This document shows, in pieces, positions 1 to 8,121 of a stretch of DNA of 64,000 nt. The translations under genes were made by a program, and so were the position numbers. Positions within the stretch are counted from its first letter, which is position 1; each line of letters starts with the position of its first letter. A model generated the notes under the pieces. It had not been told where the DNA came from and did not search any database. It worked only from the letters and a program-made list of their open reading frames with translations. The DNA is from Micromonospora sp. MA102. GTDB taxonomy: Bacteria > Actinomycetota > Actinomycetes > Mycobacteriales > Micromonosporaceae. The stretch covers positions 372,001 to 436,000 of the forward strand of contig NZ_JAMWEG010000003.1 of NCBI RefSeq assembly GCF_025460765.1, in the 5' to 3' direction.

Positions 1-1032
1 CCGGCGCCGGCCCCGCGGACGGGCGACGCCGCCCCGGAGAAGCCCGCCGCGAAGAAGGCCATGGCCAAGAAGGCCGTCGCGAAGAAAGCCGTCGCGAAGA
101 AGGCCGTCGCCGGAAAGCCGGCGGGCGGGCCCGCCGAACGGGAGGCGGGCGACCCGACTCCACCCGGCCCGGCGGTGACGGATCGGCCGGGGGACCACTG
201 GGACCGGAAGGTCGCCAAGGGGCTGGCCTTCCTGCGGCGGCGGTTGGCCGGCGACTACGAGGTGGACGAGTTCGGCTTCGACCCGGACCTGACCGACGCC
301 GTCTTCCATCCGCTGGTGCGGCTGCTCTACCGCGACTGGTTCCGCACCGAGGTCGGCGGCGTCGAGCACGTGCCCGCCGACGGGGCCGGCCTGGTGGTCG
401 GCAACCACTCCGGCACGGTGGCGCTGGACGCGCTGGTGCTCGCCACCGCGCTGCACGACCGGCACCCGGCGCACCGCTACCTGCGGCTGCTCGGTGCCGA
501 CCTGGTCTTCCGGATGCCGGTGGTCTCCGAGATCGCCCGCAAGACCGGCGGCACGGTGGCCTGCAACCCCGACGCGGAACGGCTGCTCGGCAACGGCGAG
601 CTGGTCGGCGTGTTCCCCGAGGGCTTCAAGGGGGTCGGCAAGCTCTACTCCGACCGCTACAAGCTCCAGCGCTTCGGCCGGGGCGGTTTCGTCTCGGCGG
701 CGCTGCGCACCGGCACGCCGATCGTGCCGGTGGCGATCGTCGGCGGCGAGGAGATCTATCCGATGCTCGCCGACATCAAGCCGCTGGCCCGGCTGCTCAA
801 GCTGCCCTACTTCCCGGTCACGCCGACCTTCCCCTGGCTGGGGCCGCTGGGCATGGTGCCGCTGCCGAGCAAGTGGCTGATCGAGTTCTGCCCGCCGATC
901 CCGACCGCGCACCTGCGCGACTCGGCCGACGACCCACTGGTCGTGTTCAACCTCGCCGACCAGGTGCGGGAGACCATCCAGCAGACCCTGCACCGGCTGC
1001 TTGAACGCCGCCCGGACCCGTTCGGCCCCTGA
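1..1032 (+). CDS. Lysophospholipid acyltransferase family protein (5'-partial)
   Basis: Probable membrane-associated acyltransferase of the LPLAT/PlsC superfamily, transferring an acyl chain to a glycerol- or lysophospholipid. An NHSG block (codons near nt 400-420) with a downstream Asp, and a VFPEG block near nt 610-625, match the family's catalytic His/Asp and substrate-binding motifs. The His-Asp spacing is longer than the classic HX4D, closer to the MGAT-like LPLAT branch. The first in-frame ATG (61) lies inside a run of xAKKA repeats that is already under way upstream, and the frame is open to base 1. The true start is therefore probably outside the window. The Lys/Ala/Pro-rich N-terminus (about 45 residues) is low complexity and probably disordered. 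The gene ends 22 bp before the convergent HAD-IB gene. Confidence 0.85.
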   Translation, partial: PAPAPRTGDAAPEKPAAKKAMAKKAVAKKAVAKKAVAGKPAGGPAEREAGDPTPPGPAVTDRPGDHWDRKVAKGLAFLRRRLAGDYEVDEFGFDPDLTDAVFHPLVRLLYRDWFRTEVGGVEHVPADGAGLVVGNHSGTVALDALVLATALHDRHPAHRYLRLLGADLVFRMPVVSEIARKTGGTVACNPDAERLLGNGELVGVFPEGFKGVGKLYSDRYKLQRFGRGGFVSAALRTGTPIVPVAIVGGEEIYPMLADIKPLARLLKLPYFPVTPTFPWLGPLGMVPLPSKWLIEFCPPIPTAHLRDSADDPLVVFNLADQVRETIQQTLHRLLERRPDPFGP

Positions 1033-1054
1033 CCCTTCGAGCCGGGGGGCGGCG

Positions 1055-1933
1055 TCAGTCGACGCGCTGGCGGCGGCGGTGCAGAGCCAGCCCGGCGGTG
1101 ACCGCGCCGGCGAGCAGCCCCGCGGCGGCCGTGGACGGCACGGCGATCTTCGCGGCCCGCCGCCCGGTGCGGAAGTCACGGACGTCCCAGCCCCGCTCAC
1201 GGGCCCGCCGGAGCAGCGCCGGATCCGGGTTGACCGCCACCGCACGCCCCACCGTGGAGAGCATCGGCAGGTCGTTGGCGGAGTCGCTGTAGGCCGCGCA
1301 GCGGCCCAGCTCCAGCCCCTCCACCGCGGCGAGCTGGGTGATCGCCTCGGCCTTGGCCGGCCCGTGCATCAGCTCACCGACCAGCCGGCCGGTGTAGGCC
1401 CCGTCGACCACCTCGGCCACCGTGCCGATCGCGCCGGTCAGGCCGAGCCGGGTGGCGATGACCCGGCCGATCTCCACCGGGGCGGCGCTGACGAGCCAGA
1501 CCCGCTCGCCCACGTCGAGGTGGCGCTGGGCCAGCTTGCGGGTGCCGGCCCAGATGCGCGGGGCCATCAGCTCGTCGAAGATCTCCTCGGCGAGGCGTTC
1601 CACGTCGTCCACCCGCCAGCCCTGGATGAAGGCGAGCGCCGCCTCCTTGGCCTGCGACATGTCGCCGGCGTGCTCGGTGGCGAGCAACCGGAACTTCGCC
1701 TGCTGCCAGGCGAACCGGGCCAGGTCACCGGTGGTGAAGTAGTTCCGGGCGGCCAGCCCGCGGGCGAACCAGTAGATCGACGCGCCCTGCATCATCGTGT
1801 TGTCCACGTCGAAGAACGCGGCGGCCGTCGGGTCGGGGGTGACGGTGACCGGGGGCGCCTCGGGAGTCTCCGCCCAGCCGGCGGTGTGCCCGTGGACGTC
1901 GGTGCTGACCGTCACCTTCCGGCTCCGGGTCAC
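1055..1933 (-). CDS. HAD-IB family hydrolase (SerB-like phosphatase), C-terminal membrane anchor
   Basis: HAD-superfamily subfamily IB phosphatase of 292 aa. Motif I is DVDNT (Asp42/Asp44, nucleophile and acid/base). Motif II is the SA pair near 149-150. Motif IV is SDSANDLP near 216-223, the Mg-binding site. The substrate is unknown; relatives include phosphoserine phosphatase and CicA-type hydrolases. A hydrophobic stretch near residues 267-283 followed by HRRRQR suggests a C-terminal membrane anchor. The GTG start at 1933 is chosen because GGGGAGG lies just upstream. It lies downstream of the rsbN-like gene on the same strand and converges on the acyltransferase. A HAD-IB plus LPLAT pair is often seen together in actinomycetes, but no functional link is proven. 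Confidence 0.85.
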   Translation of the reverse strand: MTRSRKVTVSTDVHGHTAGWAETPEAPPVTVTPDPTAAAFFDVDNTMMQGASIYWFARGLAARNYFTTGDLARFAWQQAKFRLLATEHAGDMSQAKEAALAFIQGWRVDDVERLAEEIFDELMAPRIWAGTRKLAQRHLDVGERVWLVSAAPVEIGRVIATRLGLTGAIGTVAEVVDGAYTGRLVGELMHGPAKAEAITQLAAVEGLELGRCAAYSDSANDLPMLSTVGRAVAVNPDPALLRRARERGWDVRDFRTGRRAAKIAVPSTAAAGLLAGAVTAGLALHRRRQRVD

Positions 1934-2043
1934 GACGACCTCCCCTCGACTACCGCGTACGCCACATCCGAGCCTATCCGGCGGTATGTGACGGACGGGT
2001 GTCCGGCGGGAGAAGTGTGGCGTGGACGGCTGCCCGGACCGGG

Positions 2044-2904
2044 TCAGCGGTCGCTGGGGCAGGTGGTCGGCGCGGGCCCGAGCGCGTCGCTGGCCGCCGG
2101 GGCCGGCAGCCCGCAGGCGATCGCCTCGCGGAGGGCGTCGGCGCGCTGGCCGGCCGCGTCGAGCAGGGCCAGGGAGCGGCGGGTGCGGTCCCGGTCGGCG
2201 TGGTCCGATCGGTCGAGCAGCCCGCTGACCGCCCGGCGCTGGCCGCCGAGGAACGTGTCGACGGCGTCCAGCGCCGCCGGGTCGGAGCGCTGCGCGGCCA
2301 CCGTGGTCAGCAGGCGTACGCCCTGCCGGGTGTCGGCGTCCATGTCGTCGAGCACGGCGCTGAAGCCCAGCCGGTCGTCGCGGACCGTGGCGGCCTCGTC
2401 GAGCCGGGTGCGGGCGAAGTCGAGGAAGAGCTGCCCGCGGCTGATGTCGGAGCTGGCCAGGGCGAGCTGGGCGCGCTCGGTCGAGCGCTTCATGCCGTAG
2501 AGGGCGTCGCCGGGCAGCGCGTTCTCGCTGGCGGCGGAGATGCCGGAGAGGGCGATCGCACCGGCGGCCACGCCGACCAGGATCGCGCCCCGGGCCCGGG
2601 CCCGTCGCCCGGTCATGGCCGGCAGCAGCGAACCGCGGACGCCGCTGGCGGTGCCGGACTTCGCCGGGGCGCCGACGCCCTCGCGTTCCACGGTGGCCAC
2701 GAGCATCGCCCGCAGCCCGGTGCGGAATTCGCCGTCCACCTCGACGTCGGGCCGGTCGGCGGTCAGTCGCCGGCTCACCGCGACGAGCGCGGTGAGTTCG
2801 TCGTCGGCCCGGGAACGGACGTGGTGCCGCCGACCGCCGTTGGCCTCGTCGAGGAGCTGCGCGAAGCGCTCGGCACGCCGACGGGAGAAGAGGTCGCTGT
2901 CCAC
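2044..2904 (-). CDS. rsbN: DUF5667-domain membrane protein, RsbN-like anti-sigma factor
   Basis: Single-pass membrane protein of about 286 aa. The N-terminal cytosolic part (roughly residues 1-100) begins with a basic segment (SRRRAERFAQLL), followed by one membrane helix (near 104-124, AILVGVAAGAIALSGISAA). The extracytoplasmic part matches DUF5667 (ALPGDALYGMKRSTERAQLAL). This is the architecture and position of RsbN, the anti-sigma factor of BldN in Streptomyces, encoded directly downstream of bldN. The GTG at 2904 is preferred over the GTG at 2913 because GAGAGGGGG lies 8 nt before it; both are in frame. A separate 291-bp leader with a BldN-type promoter precedes it. Assignment is by architecture and neighbourhood; sequence identity to RsbN was not measured. 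Confidence 0.7.
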   Translation of the reverse strand: MDSDLFSRRRAERFAQLLDEANGGRRHHVRSRADDELTALVAVSRRLTADRPDVEVDGEFRTGLRAMLVATVEREGVGAPAKSGTASGVRGSLLPAMTGRRARARGAILVGVAAGAIALSGISAASENALPGDALYGMKRSTERAQLALASSDISRGQLFLDFARTRLDEAATVRDDRLGFSAVLDDMDADTRQGVRLLTTVAAQRSDPAALDAVDTFLGGQRRAVSGLLDRSDHADRDRTRRSLALLDAAGQRADALREAIACGLPAPAASDALGPAPTTCPSDR

Positions 2905-3061
2905 CGCAGGCACCCCCTCTCGCTGGTCACGGCCGTGCTGGCCGTCGTCGTCACCAGCGACCGGTGGCAGCGTGAGGCCGAGGATCGACCGGAACGGCCG
3001 ACCTGACCCGCCGGACCGGGTGGCCCGGGGGACGCCGAGACAACCACTGGTCGCACCCGGA

Positions 3062-3090
3062 GAAACGGTTCGCGGCGGTCGCCGGTTACG
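3062..3090 (-). promoter_or_regulatory. Candidate ECF (BldN-type) promoter of the rsbN-like gene
   Basis: On the minus strand, CGTAAC (3090-3085) is followed after 17 nt by CGTTTC (3067-3062), about 160 nt upstream of the rsbN-like start. The Streptomyces BldN consensus is CGTAAC, about 16 nt, CGTTGA, and rsbN there is itself a BldN target. The -35 matches fully; the -10 agrees in its CGTT core. Confidence 0.5.
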
Positions 3091-3195
3091 GCCCGGTCGG
3101 TGGCGAAATCACCAAGAGTGATCGCGTCACGAGCTGCGGAGGGTACGTTCGCCCGCGCCCGGGCGGGGGTCGCCGGGCGGATGGGACGGGTCGGG

Positions 3196-4176
3196 TCAGG
3201 GCTGGAAGCCGTCGGGCAGCAGCCGGGCCAGAGCCCGGACCGCCCGGTACTGCAGCGCCTTGATGGCGCCCTCGTTCTTGCCCATGGCGCGGGCCGTCTC
3301 GGCCACGGAGAAGCCCTGGAGGAAGCGGAGCACGATGCACTCCTGCTGCTCCGGGTTGAGCTGCTTCACGGCCGTGAGCAGGGCGACGTTGGTGATGTGC
3401 TCGACCACCGCGGCCTCCGGGCTGCCCTCGGGGCCCCGGTCCTCCCGGTCGGCGTCGAGCACGTCGCCGGTGGTCACCTCCAGCCGGTAGCGGCCGGACT
3501 TGAAGTGGTCGGCGACCAGGTTGCGGGCGATGGTGACCAGCCAGGCGCCCAGGTCGCGGCCCTGCCAGGTGAAGCTGCCGATCCGCTTGAGCGCCCGGAG
3601 GAACGTGTCGGAGGTGAGGTCCTCGGCGAGCTGCCGGTTACCGACCCGGAAGTAGACGAACCGGAACACGGTGTCGACGTAGCGGTCGTAGATGAGGCCG
3701 AACGCCTCGGCCTCGCCGGCCTGCGCCCGCTCGACCAGCGCCCAGACCTCGGTGGCCGGGTCGGACGGGTCCGGGCGGCTCGGAAAGCCGGTGGCCGGGG
3801 CGGTGGCGGCCGGGACAGCCGGCAGCACGGCCGTGTCGCCGGCGGCCACCGCGGGCAGCACGGCGGTCTCGGCGGCCGAGGGCTCGCTGTTCGCCGCTGC
3901 CTCGCCGCGCCGGCCCTGGGCCGGCATGGTCGGCCGGGACGGGGCGCCGAGCCGGCCGGCGGCCGGCATCGCGTTGCCGCCGGGCACCGCCGGGCGCGCC
4001 GGCGCCTCGTTGTGGTGCGTGCGGTTGCGGACGCGCCGTCCCTCACCGCGGACGGCGAGACCGCGGGTCCCGTCGGCGGCGACACGTGGAGCGGGCTCCA
4101 GGCGTTCGTTCAGGGGTGTTCGCTGGGTCGGGCCGGTCACCCCGGCCGGTCGGTCCGCGTAACCGAAGGTGGTCAC
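3196..4176 (-). CDS. bldN: ECF-type RNA polymerase sigma factor with long N-terminal extension, BldN-like
   Basis: Sigma-70 family factor, 326 aa from the GTG at 4176. Region 2 is near 146-215 (VWALVERAQAGEAEAFGLIY, AEDLTSDTF) and region 4 near 268-322 (LNPEQQECIVLRF, then a helix-turn-helix). About 140 low-complexity residues precede region 2, with a doubled TAVLPAV motif. BldN of Streptomyces also carries an N-terminal extension, there removed as a pro-sequence. The GTG at 4176 is preferred because GGGGAGG precedes it by 4 nt; an in-frame start at 4362 would add 62 Arg/Pro-rich residues without a comparable site. The rsbN-like gene lies downstream and rex-hemACDB is 5.5 kb away, as around bldN in Streptomyces. 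BldN activates aerial-growth genes; that role here is inferred. Confidence 0.75.
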   Translation of the reverse strand: MTTFGYADRPAGVTGPTQRTPLNERLEPAPRVAADGTRGLAVRGEGRRVRNRTHHNEAPARPAVPGGNAMPAAGRLGAPSRPTMPAQGRRGEAAANSEPSAAETAVLPAVAAGDTAVLPAVPAATAPATGFPSRPDPSDPATEVWALVERAQAGEAEAFGLIYDRYVDTVFRFVYFRVGNRQLAEDLTSDTFLRALKRIGSFTWQGRDLGAWLVTIARNLVADHFKSGRYRLEVTTGDVLDADREDRGPEGSPEAAVVEHITNVALLTAVKQLNPEQQECIVLRFLQGFSVAETARAMGKNEGAIKALQYRAVRALARLLPDGFQP

Positions 4177-4791
4177 CGCACCTCCCCGATCCAGGCGGGG
4201 CAGGGCCGCACCGGGCGCCGCGGCGTCGCGGCGGGACCGGGTACGCCCCGGTCGGGCGCGGCGGTTCCGGGACGGGCCGACGGGCGGCACGTCCGCTTGA
4301 GGTGCTGGTCCAATGCGCTCACAGGCACGGGGGCCTCCTCGGGCTGAGGGGTGTCGACTCACGGCAAATGGGGTGAGCCGACCCGAGTGATGATAGGGCC
4401 AACGTCACCCGCGCGTGGCAAGTCCGTTACACAGAGCGGAAGTATTTCCGGTCCCGTCGCACAAATGGCGGACGCCTTGTCCGTCGTGTGTGGTTGACTT
4501 TCGCGTCGCTACCTGGTCCGGAGTGGAAGGTCCTGGTCGGAGGCATTTTTCTCGCGCCTCGGCGTGTCGTGGCGCCGGCCCGGCCCGGCCGGTTCCGGCT
4601 GCCCGGCGGACCCGGTCCGCCGTCCGGTGGAGGCCACCGTCCCGCATTCGGGAATCCCGCATGCCGGGGTGGACAGTCCCGTGCAGGGGACGCCGGGCCG
4701 GCGTGTCCGGCGCGCGGGTGCGCCACCGCGCGGCGCGCCCCCGGCGTTCGGGCGTGGCCGGGCGGACGCGGCTGTGCCAGACTCAGCCACC
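4177..4791. other. Divergent intergenic region between sigma factor and acyl-CoA ligase
   Basis: About 615 bp with no convincing gene. The part from 4376 to 4560 is less GC-rich than its surroundings and is the likely promoter zone of the sigma gene. It includes the BldD-like box at 4426-4440. The part from 4560 to 4791 could be read in frame with the ligase but lacks any ligase homology. Confidence 0.6.
4426..4440 (+). promoter_or_regulatory. BldD-box-like site upstream of the bldN-like gene
   Basis: GTTACACAGAGCGGA matches 8 of the 10 fixed positions of the BldD consensus nTnACnC(A/T)GnGTnAn (left half and centre intact; the right-hand T and A are lost). BldD represses bldN directly in Streptomyces. 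The box lies 250 bp upstream of the chosen sigma-factor start. Confidence 0.4.
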
Positions 4792-6423
4792 GTGCAGGAC
4801 GCAGCCGACAGCTCCGCGCCGAACCTTGCCGACCGGCTCCGCCGGGCGGCCGCCGCCCACGGTGACCGTCCCGCGCTGCACTGGCGCGACCGGACGCTGA
4901 CCTGGTCGGCCCTGGACACCTCGGTCACCGCGACCGCCCGCGCGCTGGCCGCCGCGGCGCCGCCGTCCGCTCCGGACGGCCCACCGGCCCGGGTCGCGAT
5001 CGCCTTCGGCAACACCCCGGACTTCGTGGTCACCTACCTGGCCGTGCTCCGGGCCGGGCTGGTGGCGGTGCCGGTCAACCCGGGCTTCACCGCCCGGGAG
5101 CTGCGGCACGTGCTCACCGACTCCGGGGCCGCCGTGCTGGTCGCCGCCGCCGAGGTGGCCGACCGGGTGGCCGCCGACGACCTGCCCGCGCTCACCGCCG
5201 TGCACACCACCCCACCGGTCACCGACGGTGGCGAGGCGGCCGGGTTCCCGGCCCGGGGCGGGGACGACCTCGCCGTCCTGCTCTACACCTCCGGCACCGA
5301 GGGCCGGCCCAAGGGCGCCATGCTGTCGCACCGGGCCCTGGCCGCCAACCACGACCAGGTCGACCGGATCGACCCGCCGGTGGTCGGCCCCGGTGACACC
5401 GTGCTGCTCGCCCTGCCGCTCTTCCACGCGTACGGGCTGAACTCCGGGCTGGGGGCCGTCGTGCATCACGGCGCGACCGGCGTGCTGGTCGACGAGCCGG
5501 GCCCGACCGGGGCGCTCGGCGAGATCGCCCGGCACCGGGTCAGCGTGCTGGTGGGCGTACCGTCGATGTTCCTGGCCTGGGCCGACGCGGCGGGCGGCCG
5601 GCCCGCGGCGCTGGACTCGGTGCGGGTCGCCGTGTGCGGCGCGGCGCCGCTGCCGCCGGCCGTCGGGGCGCGCTTCACCGAGGTGACCGGGCACCCGGTG
5701 CACGTCGGGTACGGGCTCACCGAGACCGCCCCGGTGCTCACCTCCACGCTCGTCGGCGGCGAGCCGAAGCCGGGTTCCATCGGCCGGCCGCTGCCCGGCG
5801 TCGAGCTGCGCCTGGTCGGGGCCGACGGCGCCGAGCTGTGGCGCGACGGGGTACCCGCGGTCGAGGAGGACGCCGACGAGCTGGACCTCTCCGACGACCC
5901 GACCGGCACCGACCCGGGGCAGATCGTGGTGCGCGGCGCCAACCTGTTCGACGGTTACTGGCCGGACGGGCGGGGTGGCCCGGACCCGGACGGCTGGTGG
6001 CCCACCGGCGACGTCGCCTACGCCGACGGCGACGGCGACCTGTTCCTGGTCGACCGGCTCGGTGAGCTGATCCTCGTCAACGGCTTCAACGTCTACCCGC
6101 ACGAGGTGGAGCAGGTGCTCCAGGCGCATCCCGGGGTGGCCGAGTCGGCCGTCCTGGGGGTGCCGCACCCGCGGACCGGCGAGACTGTCGGGGCGTACGT
6201 GGTGCGGGCGGCCGGCTCGGCGGTGACGGCGGAGGAGCTGCTCGGGCACTGCGCGCGTAACCTGGCCCGGTTCAAGTGCCCGACCGCCGTCGAGTTCGTC
6301 GACGACCTGCCCCACTCGGCGATCGGCAAGGTACGCAAGACCGAGCTCCGCCCGGTGGCGCACCGGGTGCCCGCGCCCGCGCCGCCGACCCAGATCCGCA
6401 CGGAGGTTTCCGATGTCCAGTGA
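4792..6423 (+). CDS. Fatty-acid--CoA ligase (AMP-dependent synthetase/ligase)
   Basis: ANL-superfamily enzyme of 543 aa activating a carboxylic acid (probably a fatty acid) through an acyl-adenylate to the CoA thioester. Visible motifs are the Thr/Ser/Gly-rich P-loop YTSGTEGRPKG (near 165), YGLTET (near 307), TGDVAYADGDGDLFLVDR, the hinge/A8 segment NGFNVYPHEVE, and the C-terminal catalytic Lys in IGKVRK (near 510). The GTG at 4792 is chosen because homologous sequence starts there (NLADRLRRAAAAHGDRPALH). The in-frame upstream stretch from 4564 is Arg/Pro/Ala-rich filler. No Shine-Dalgarno site is visible; CAGACT eight bases upstream could be a leaderless -10. Its stop overlaps the glutaredoxin-like gene, so the two are probably co-transcribed. 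Chain-length specificity cannot be read. Confidence 0.85.
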   Translation: MQDAADSSAPNLADRLRRAAAAHGDRPALHWRDRTLTWSALDTSVTATARALAAAAPPSAPDGPPARVAIAFGNTPDFVVTYLAVLRAGLVAVPVNPGFTARELRHVLTDSGAAVLVAAAEVADRVAADDLPALTAVHTTPPVTDGGEAAGFPARGGDDLAVLLYTSGTEGRPKGAMLSHRALAANHDQVDRIDPPVVGPGDTVLLALPLFHAYGLNSGLGAVVHHGATGVLVDEPGPTGALGEIARHRVSVLVGVPSMFLAWADAAGGRPAALDSVRVAVCGAAPLPPAVGARFTEVTGHPVHVGYGLTETAPVLTSTLVGGEPKPGSIGRPLPGVELRLVGADGAELWRDGVPAVEEDADELDLSDDPTGTDPGQIVVRGANLFDGYWPDGRGGPDPDGWWPTGDVAYADGDGDLFLVDRLGELILVNGFNVYPHEVEQVLQAHPGVAESAVLGVPHPRTGETVGAYVVRAAGSAVTAEELLGHCARNLARFKCPTAVEFVDDLPHSAIGKVRKTELRPVAHRVPAPAPPTQIRTEVSDVQ

Positions 6424-6667
6424 CGCCCGGCTCACCCTCATCACCCGGCCCGGCTGCCACCTCTGCGAGGACGCGAAGGCGGCGCTCGACCGGGTGGTGG
6501 CGGTCACCGGGGACCGCTGGGTCGAGAAGGACGTGACGGGCGACCTCGAACTGGAGCGCGACTACGGCGACCGGCTGCCGGTGGTGCTGCTCGACGGCAA
6601 GGAGCACGGCTACTGGCGGGTCGAGGAGGAGCGGCTGCTGCGGGACCTGACCACCCCGCAGCTCTGA
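6413..6667 (+). CDS. Glutaredoxin-like thiol-disulfide protein
   Basis: An 84-residue thioredoxin-fold protein with the redox motif CHLC in a typical context (TRPGCHLCEDAKAAL) near residues 13-17, and a cis-Pro region (DRLPVVLLDG) near 45-55. It matches the actinobacterial glutaredoxin-family/DUF836-type small proteins. The ATG at 6413 has GGAGG 6 nt upstream and overlaps the end of the acyl-CoA ligase by 11 bp, implying translational coupling. The partner is unknown; a role in cytosolic thiol homeostasis is inferred from the fold only. Confidence 0.85.
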   Translation: MSSDARLTLITRPGCHLCEDAKAALDRVVAVTGDRWVEKDVTGDLELERDYGDRLPVVLLDGKEHGYWRVEEERLLRDLTTPQL

Positions 6668-6676
6668 ACGCCCCCT

Positions 6677-6688
6677 TACAGTGCACTG
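6677..6688 (+). promoter_or_regulatory. Probable leaderless -10 element for the HAD phosphatase
   Basis: TACAGT at 6677-6682 lies 6 nt before the ATG at 6689, with no ribosome-binding site between. TANNNT followed by 6-7 nt and the start codon is the usual layout of leaderless actinobacterial transcripts. Confidence 0.45.
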
Positions 6689-7336
6689 ATGACCGCTGCG
6701 CGCCGCCACCTGGTGTGGGACTGGAACGGGACCCTCCTCGACGACCTCGACCTGGTGGTACGCGCCACCAACGTCGCCTTCGCCAGCGCCGGCGGCCCGG
6801 CGGTCACCGCCGACGAGCACCGGGTGCGGTTCCGCCGCCCGATCGCCGACTACTACGCCGAGATGCTCGGCCAGGCCATCGACGACGAGGCGTTCGGCCG
6901 GCTCGACCGGATCTTCCACGAGGCGTACCGGACCGGGTTGACGAGCTGCGCGCTGGCCGCCGACGCCACCGCCGCCATCGCCGCCTGGCCGGGCAGCCAG
7001 TCGCTGCTGTCCATGTGGTTCCACGACGAGCTGGTCCCCACCGTGCACACGTACGGGCTGACCCCGCACTTCGCCCGGGTGGACGGGCTGCGCGCCGCCG
7101 TCGGCGGCGGCCCGAAGGCGGAATGGCTCGAGAAGCACCTCGCCGAGCTGGGCCTCGACGGCCGGCACGTGGTGCTCATCGGCGACTCGCTGGACGACGC
7201 CGACGCCGCGCTCTCCGTCGGCGCGCGCTGCGTCCTCTACACGGGCGGCCTGTCCGACCCGGCCCGCCTGCGCACATCCGGGCACCCGGTGGCCGACACC
7301 CTCACCGAGGCGGTCACCCTCGCCCAGGTGTGCTGA
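6689..7336 (+). CDS. HAD-superfamily hydrolase (Gph/phosphatase-like)
   Basis: HAD phosphatase of 215 aa. Motif I is DWNGTLLDD near residues 8-16, with DWNGT in place of the common DxDGT, so Asp and Asn occupy the nucleophile +2 context. The C-terminal Mg-binding motif is GDSLDDADAA near 167-176, with a Lys-bearing GPKAEWL segment before it. It resembles phosphoglycolate-phosphatase-like proteins with a helical cap; the substrate is unknown. It starts 21 bp after the glutaredoxin-like gene, apparently from its own leaderless promoter, and converges on the response regulator gene. Confidence 0.85.
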   Translation: MTAARRHLVWDWNGTLLDDLDLVVRATNVAFASAGGPAVTADEHRVRFRRPIADYYAEMLGQAIDDEAFGRLDRIFHEAYRTGLTSCALAADATAAIAAWPGSQSLLSMWFHDELVPTVHTYGLTPHFARVDGLRAAVGGGPKAEWLEKHLAELGLDGRHVVLIGDSLDDADAALSVGARCVLYTGGLSDPARLRTSGHPVADTLTEAVTLAQVC

Positions 7337-7348
7337 CCCGCGCGCGCC

Positions 7349-8011
7349 TCAGGCGCGGAGGTGGGTGAGGACCGCGAGGACCCGGCGGTGGTGGTTGGTG
7401 GCGTCCGGGGGCAGGTCCAGCTTGGTGAAGATGTTGCGGACGTGCTTCTCCACGGCGCCGTCGCTGACCACCAGGGCGCGGGCGATGGCCGTGTTCGAGC
7501 GGCCCTCGGCCATCAGAGCGAGCACCTCGCGTTCCCGGGGGGTCAGCTCGGCCAGCGGGTCGTTGCGGCGGCGCCGGACCAGGAGCTGGCTGATCACCTC
7601 CGGGTCCAGCACGGTGCCGCCGGCGGCCACCCGGGCCAGCGCGTCCAGGAACTCGTCGATGGCGGCCACCCGGTCCTTGAGCAGATAGCCGATCCCGCCA
7701 CCGCCGGAACCGCCGCCGGTCGTGGCGAGCAGGTCGTCGGCGTACGACACCTCGACGTACTGGGAGAGCACCAGGACCGGCGTACGCGGCACCCGCCGGC
7801 GCGCCTCCACGGCCGCCCGCAGCCCCTCGTCGGTGTGCGACGGCGGCATCCGCACGTCCACCACCGAGACGTCCGGCCGGTGCGCCACCACGGCCTCGAC
7901 CAGGGCGTCCCCGTCGCCGACGGCGGCCACCACCTCATGTCCCGACTCGGTCAGCAGCCGGACCAGCCCCTCCCGGAGCAGTACGGCGTCGTCCGCGATC
8001 ACCACCCGCAT
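7349..8011 (-). CDS. NarL/FixJ-family response regulator
   Basis: Two-component DNA-binding regulator of 220 aa. The receiver begins at once (MRVVIADDAVLLREG; acidic pair Asp7/Asp8) with phospho-acceptor Asp in VSVVDVRMPP, Ser in VLVLSQY and Lys in YLLKDRV. A LuxR-type HTH closes the protein (LTPREREVLALMAEGRSNTAIA). A Gly/Ser-rich insert (TTGGGSGGGG) sits before the conserved Lys. The ATG at 8011 is chosen because it opens the receiver. An in-frame GTG at 8125 overlaps the kinase stop as GTGA and would add 38 residues with a PDGAPDGAPDG repeat, encoded by tandem 12-bp repeats near 8063-8095, so coupled translation from there is possible. Partner: the kinase immediately upstream. Confidence 0.9.
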   Translation of the reverse strand: MRVVIADDAVLLREGLVRLLTESGHEVVAAVGDGDALVEAVVAHRPDVSVVDVRMPPSHTDEGLRAAVEARRRVPRTPVLVLSQYVEVSYADDLLATTGGGSGGGGIGYLLKDRVAAIDEFLDALARVAAGGTVLDPEVISQLLVRRRRNDPLAELTPREREVLALMAEGRSNTAIARALVVSDGAVEKHVRNIFTKLDLPPDATNHHRRVLAVLTHLRA

Positions 8012-8121
8012 GGGTCCGGTGTCTACCACGTCCAGGACCCACAGTGCGGCCTTCGTCCCGTCCGGAGCGCCGTCCGGAGCGCCGTCCGGCGGCGCGGAGG
8101 CCGGATTGTGGGCGTCGGAGG

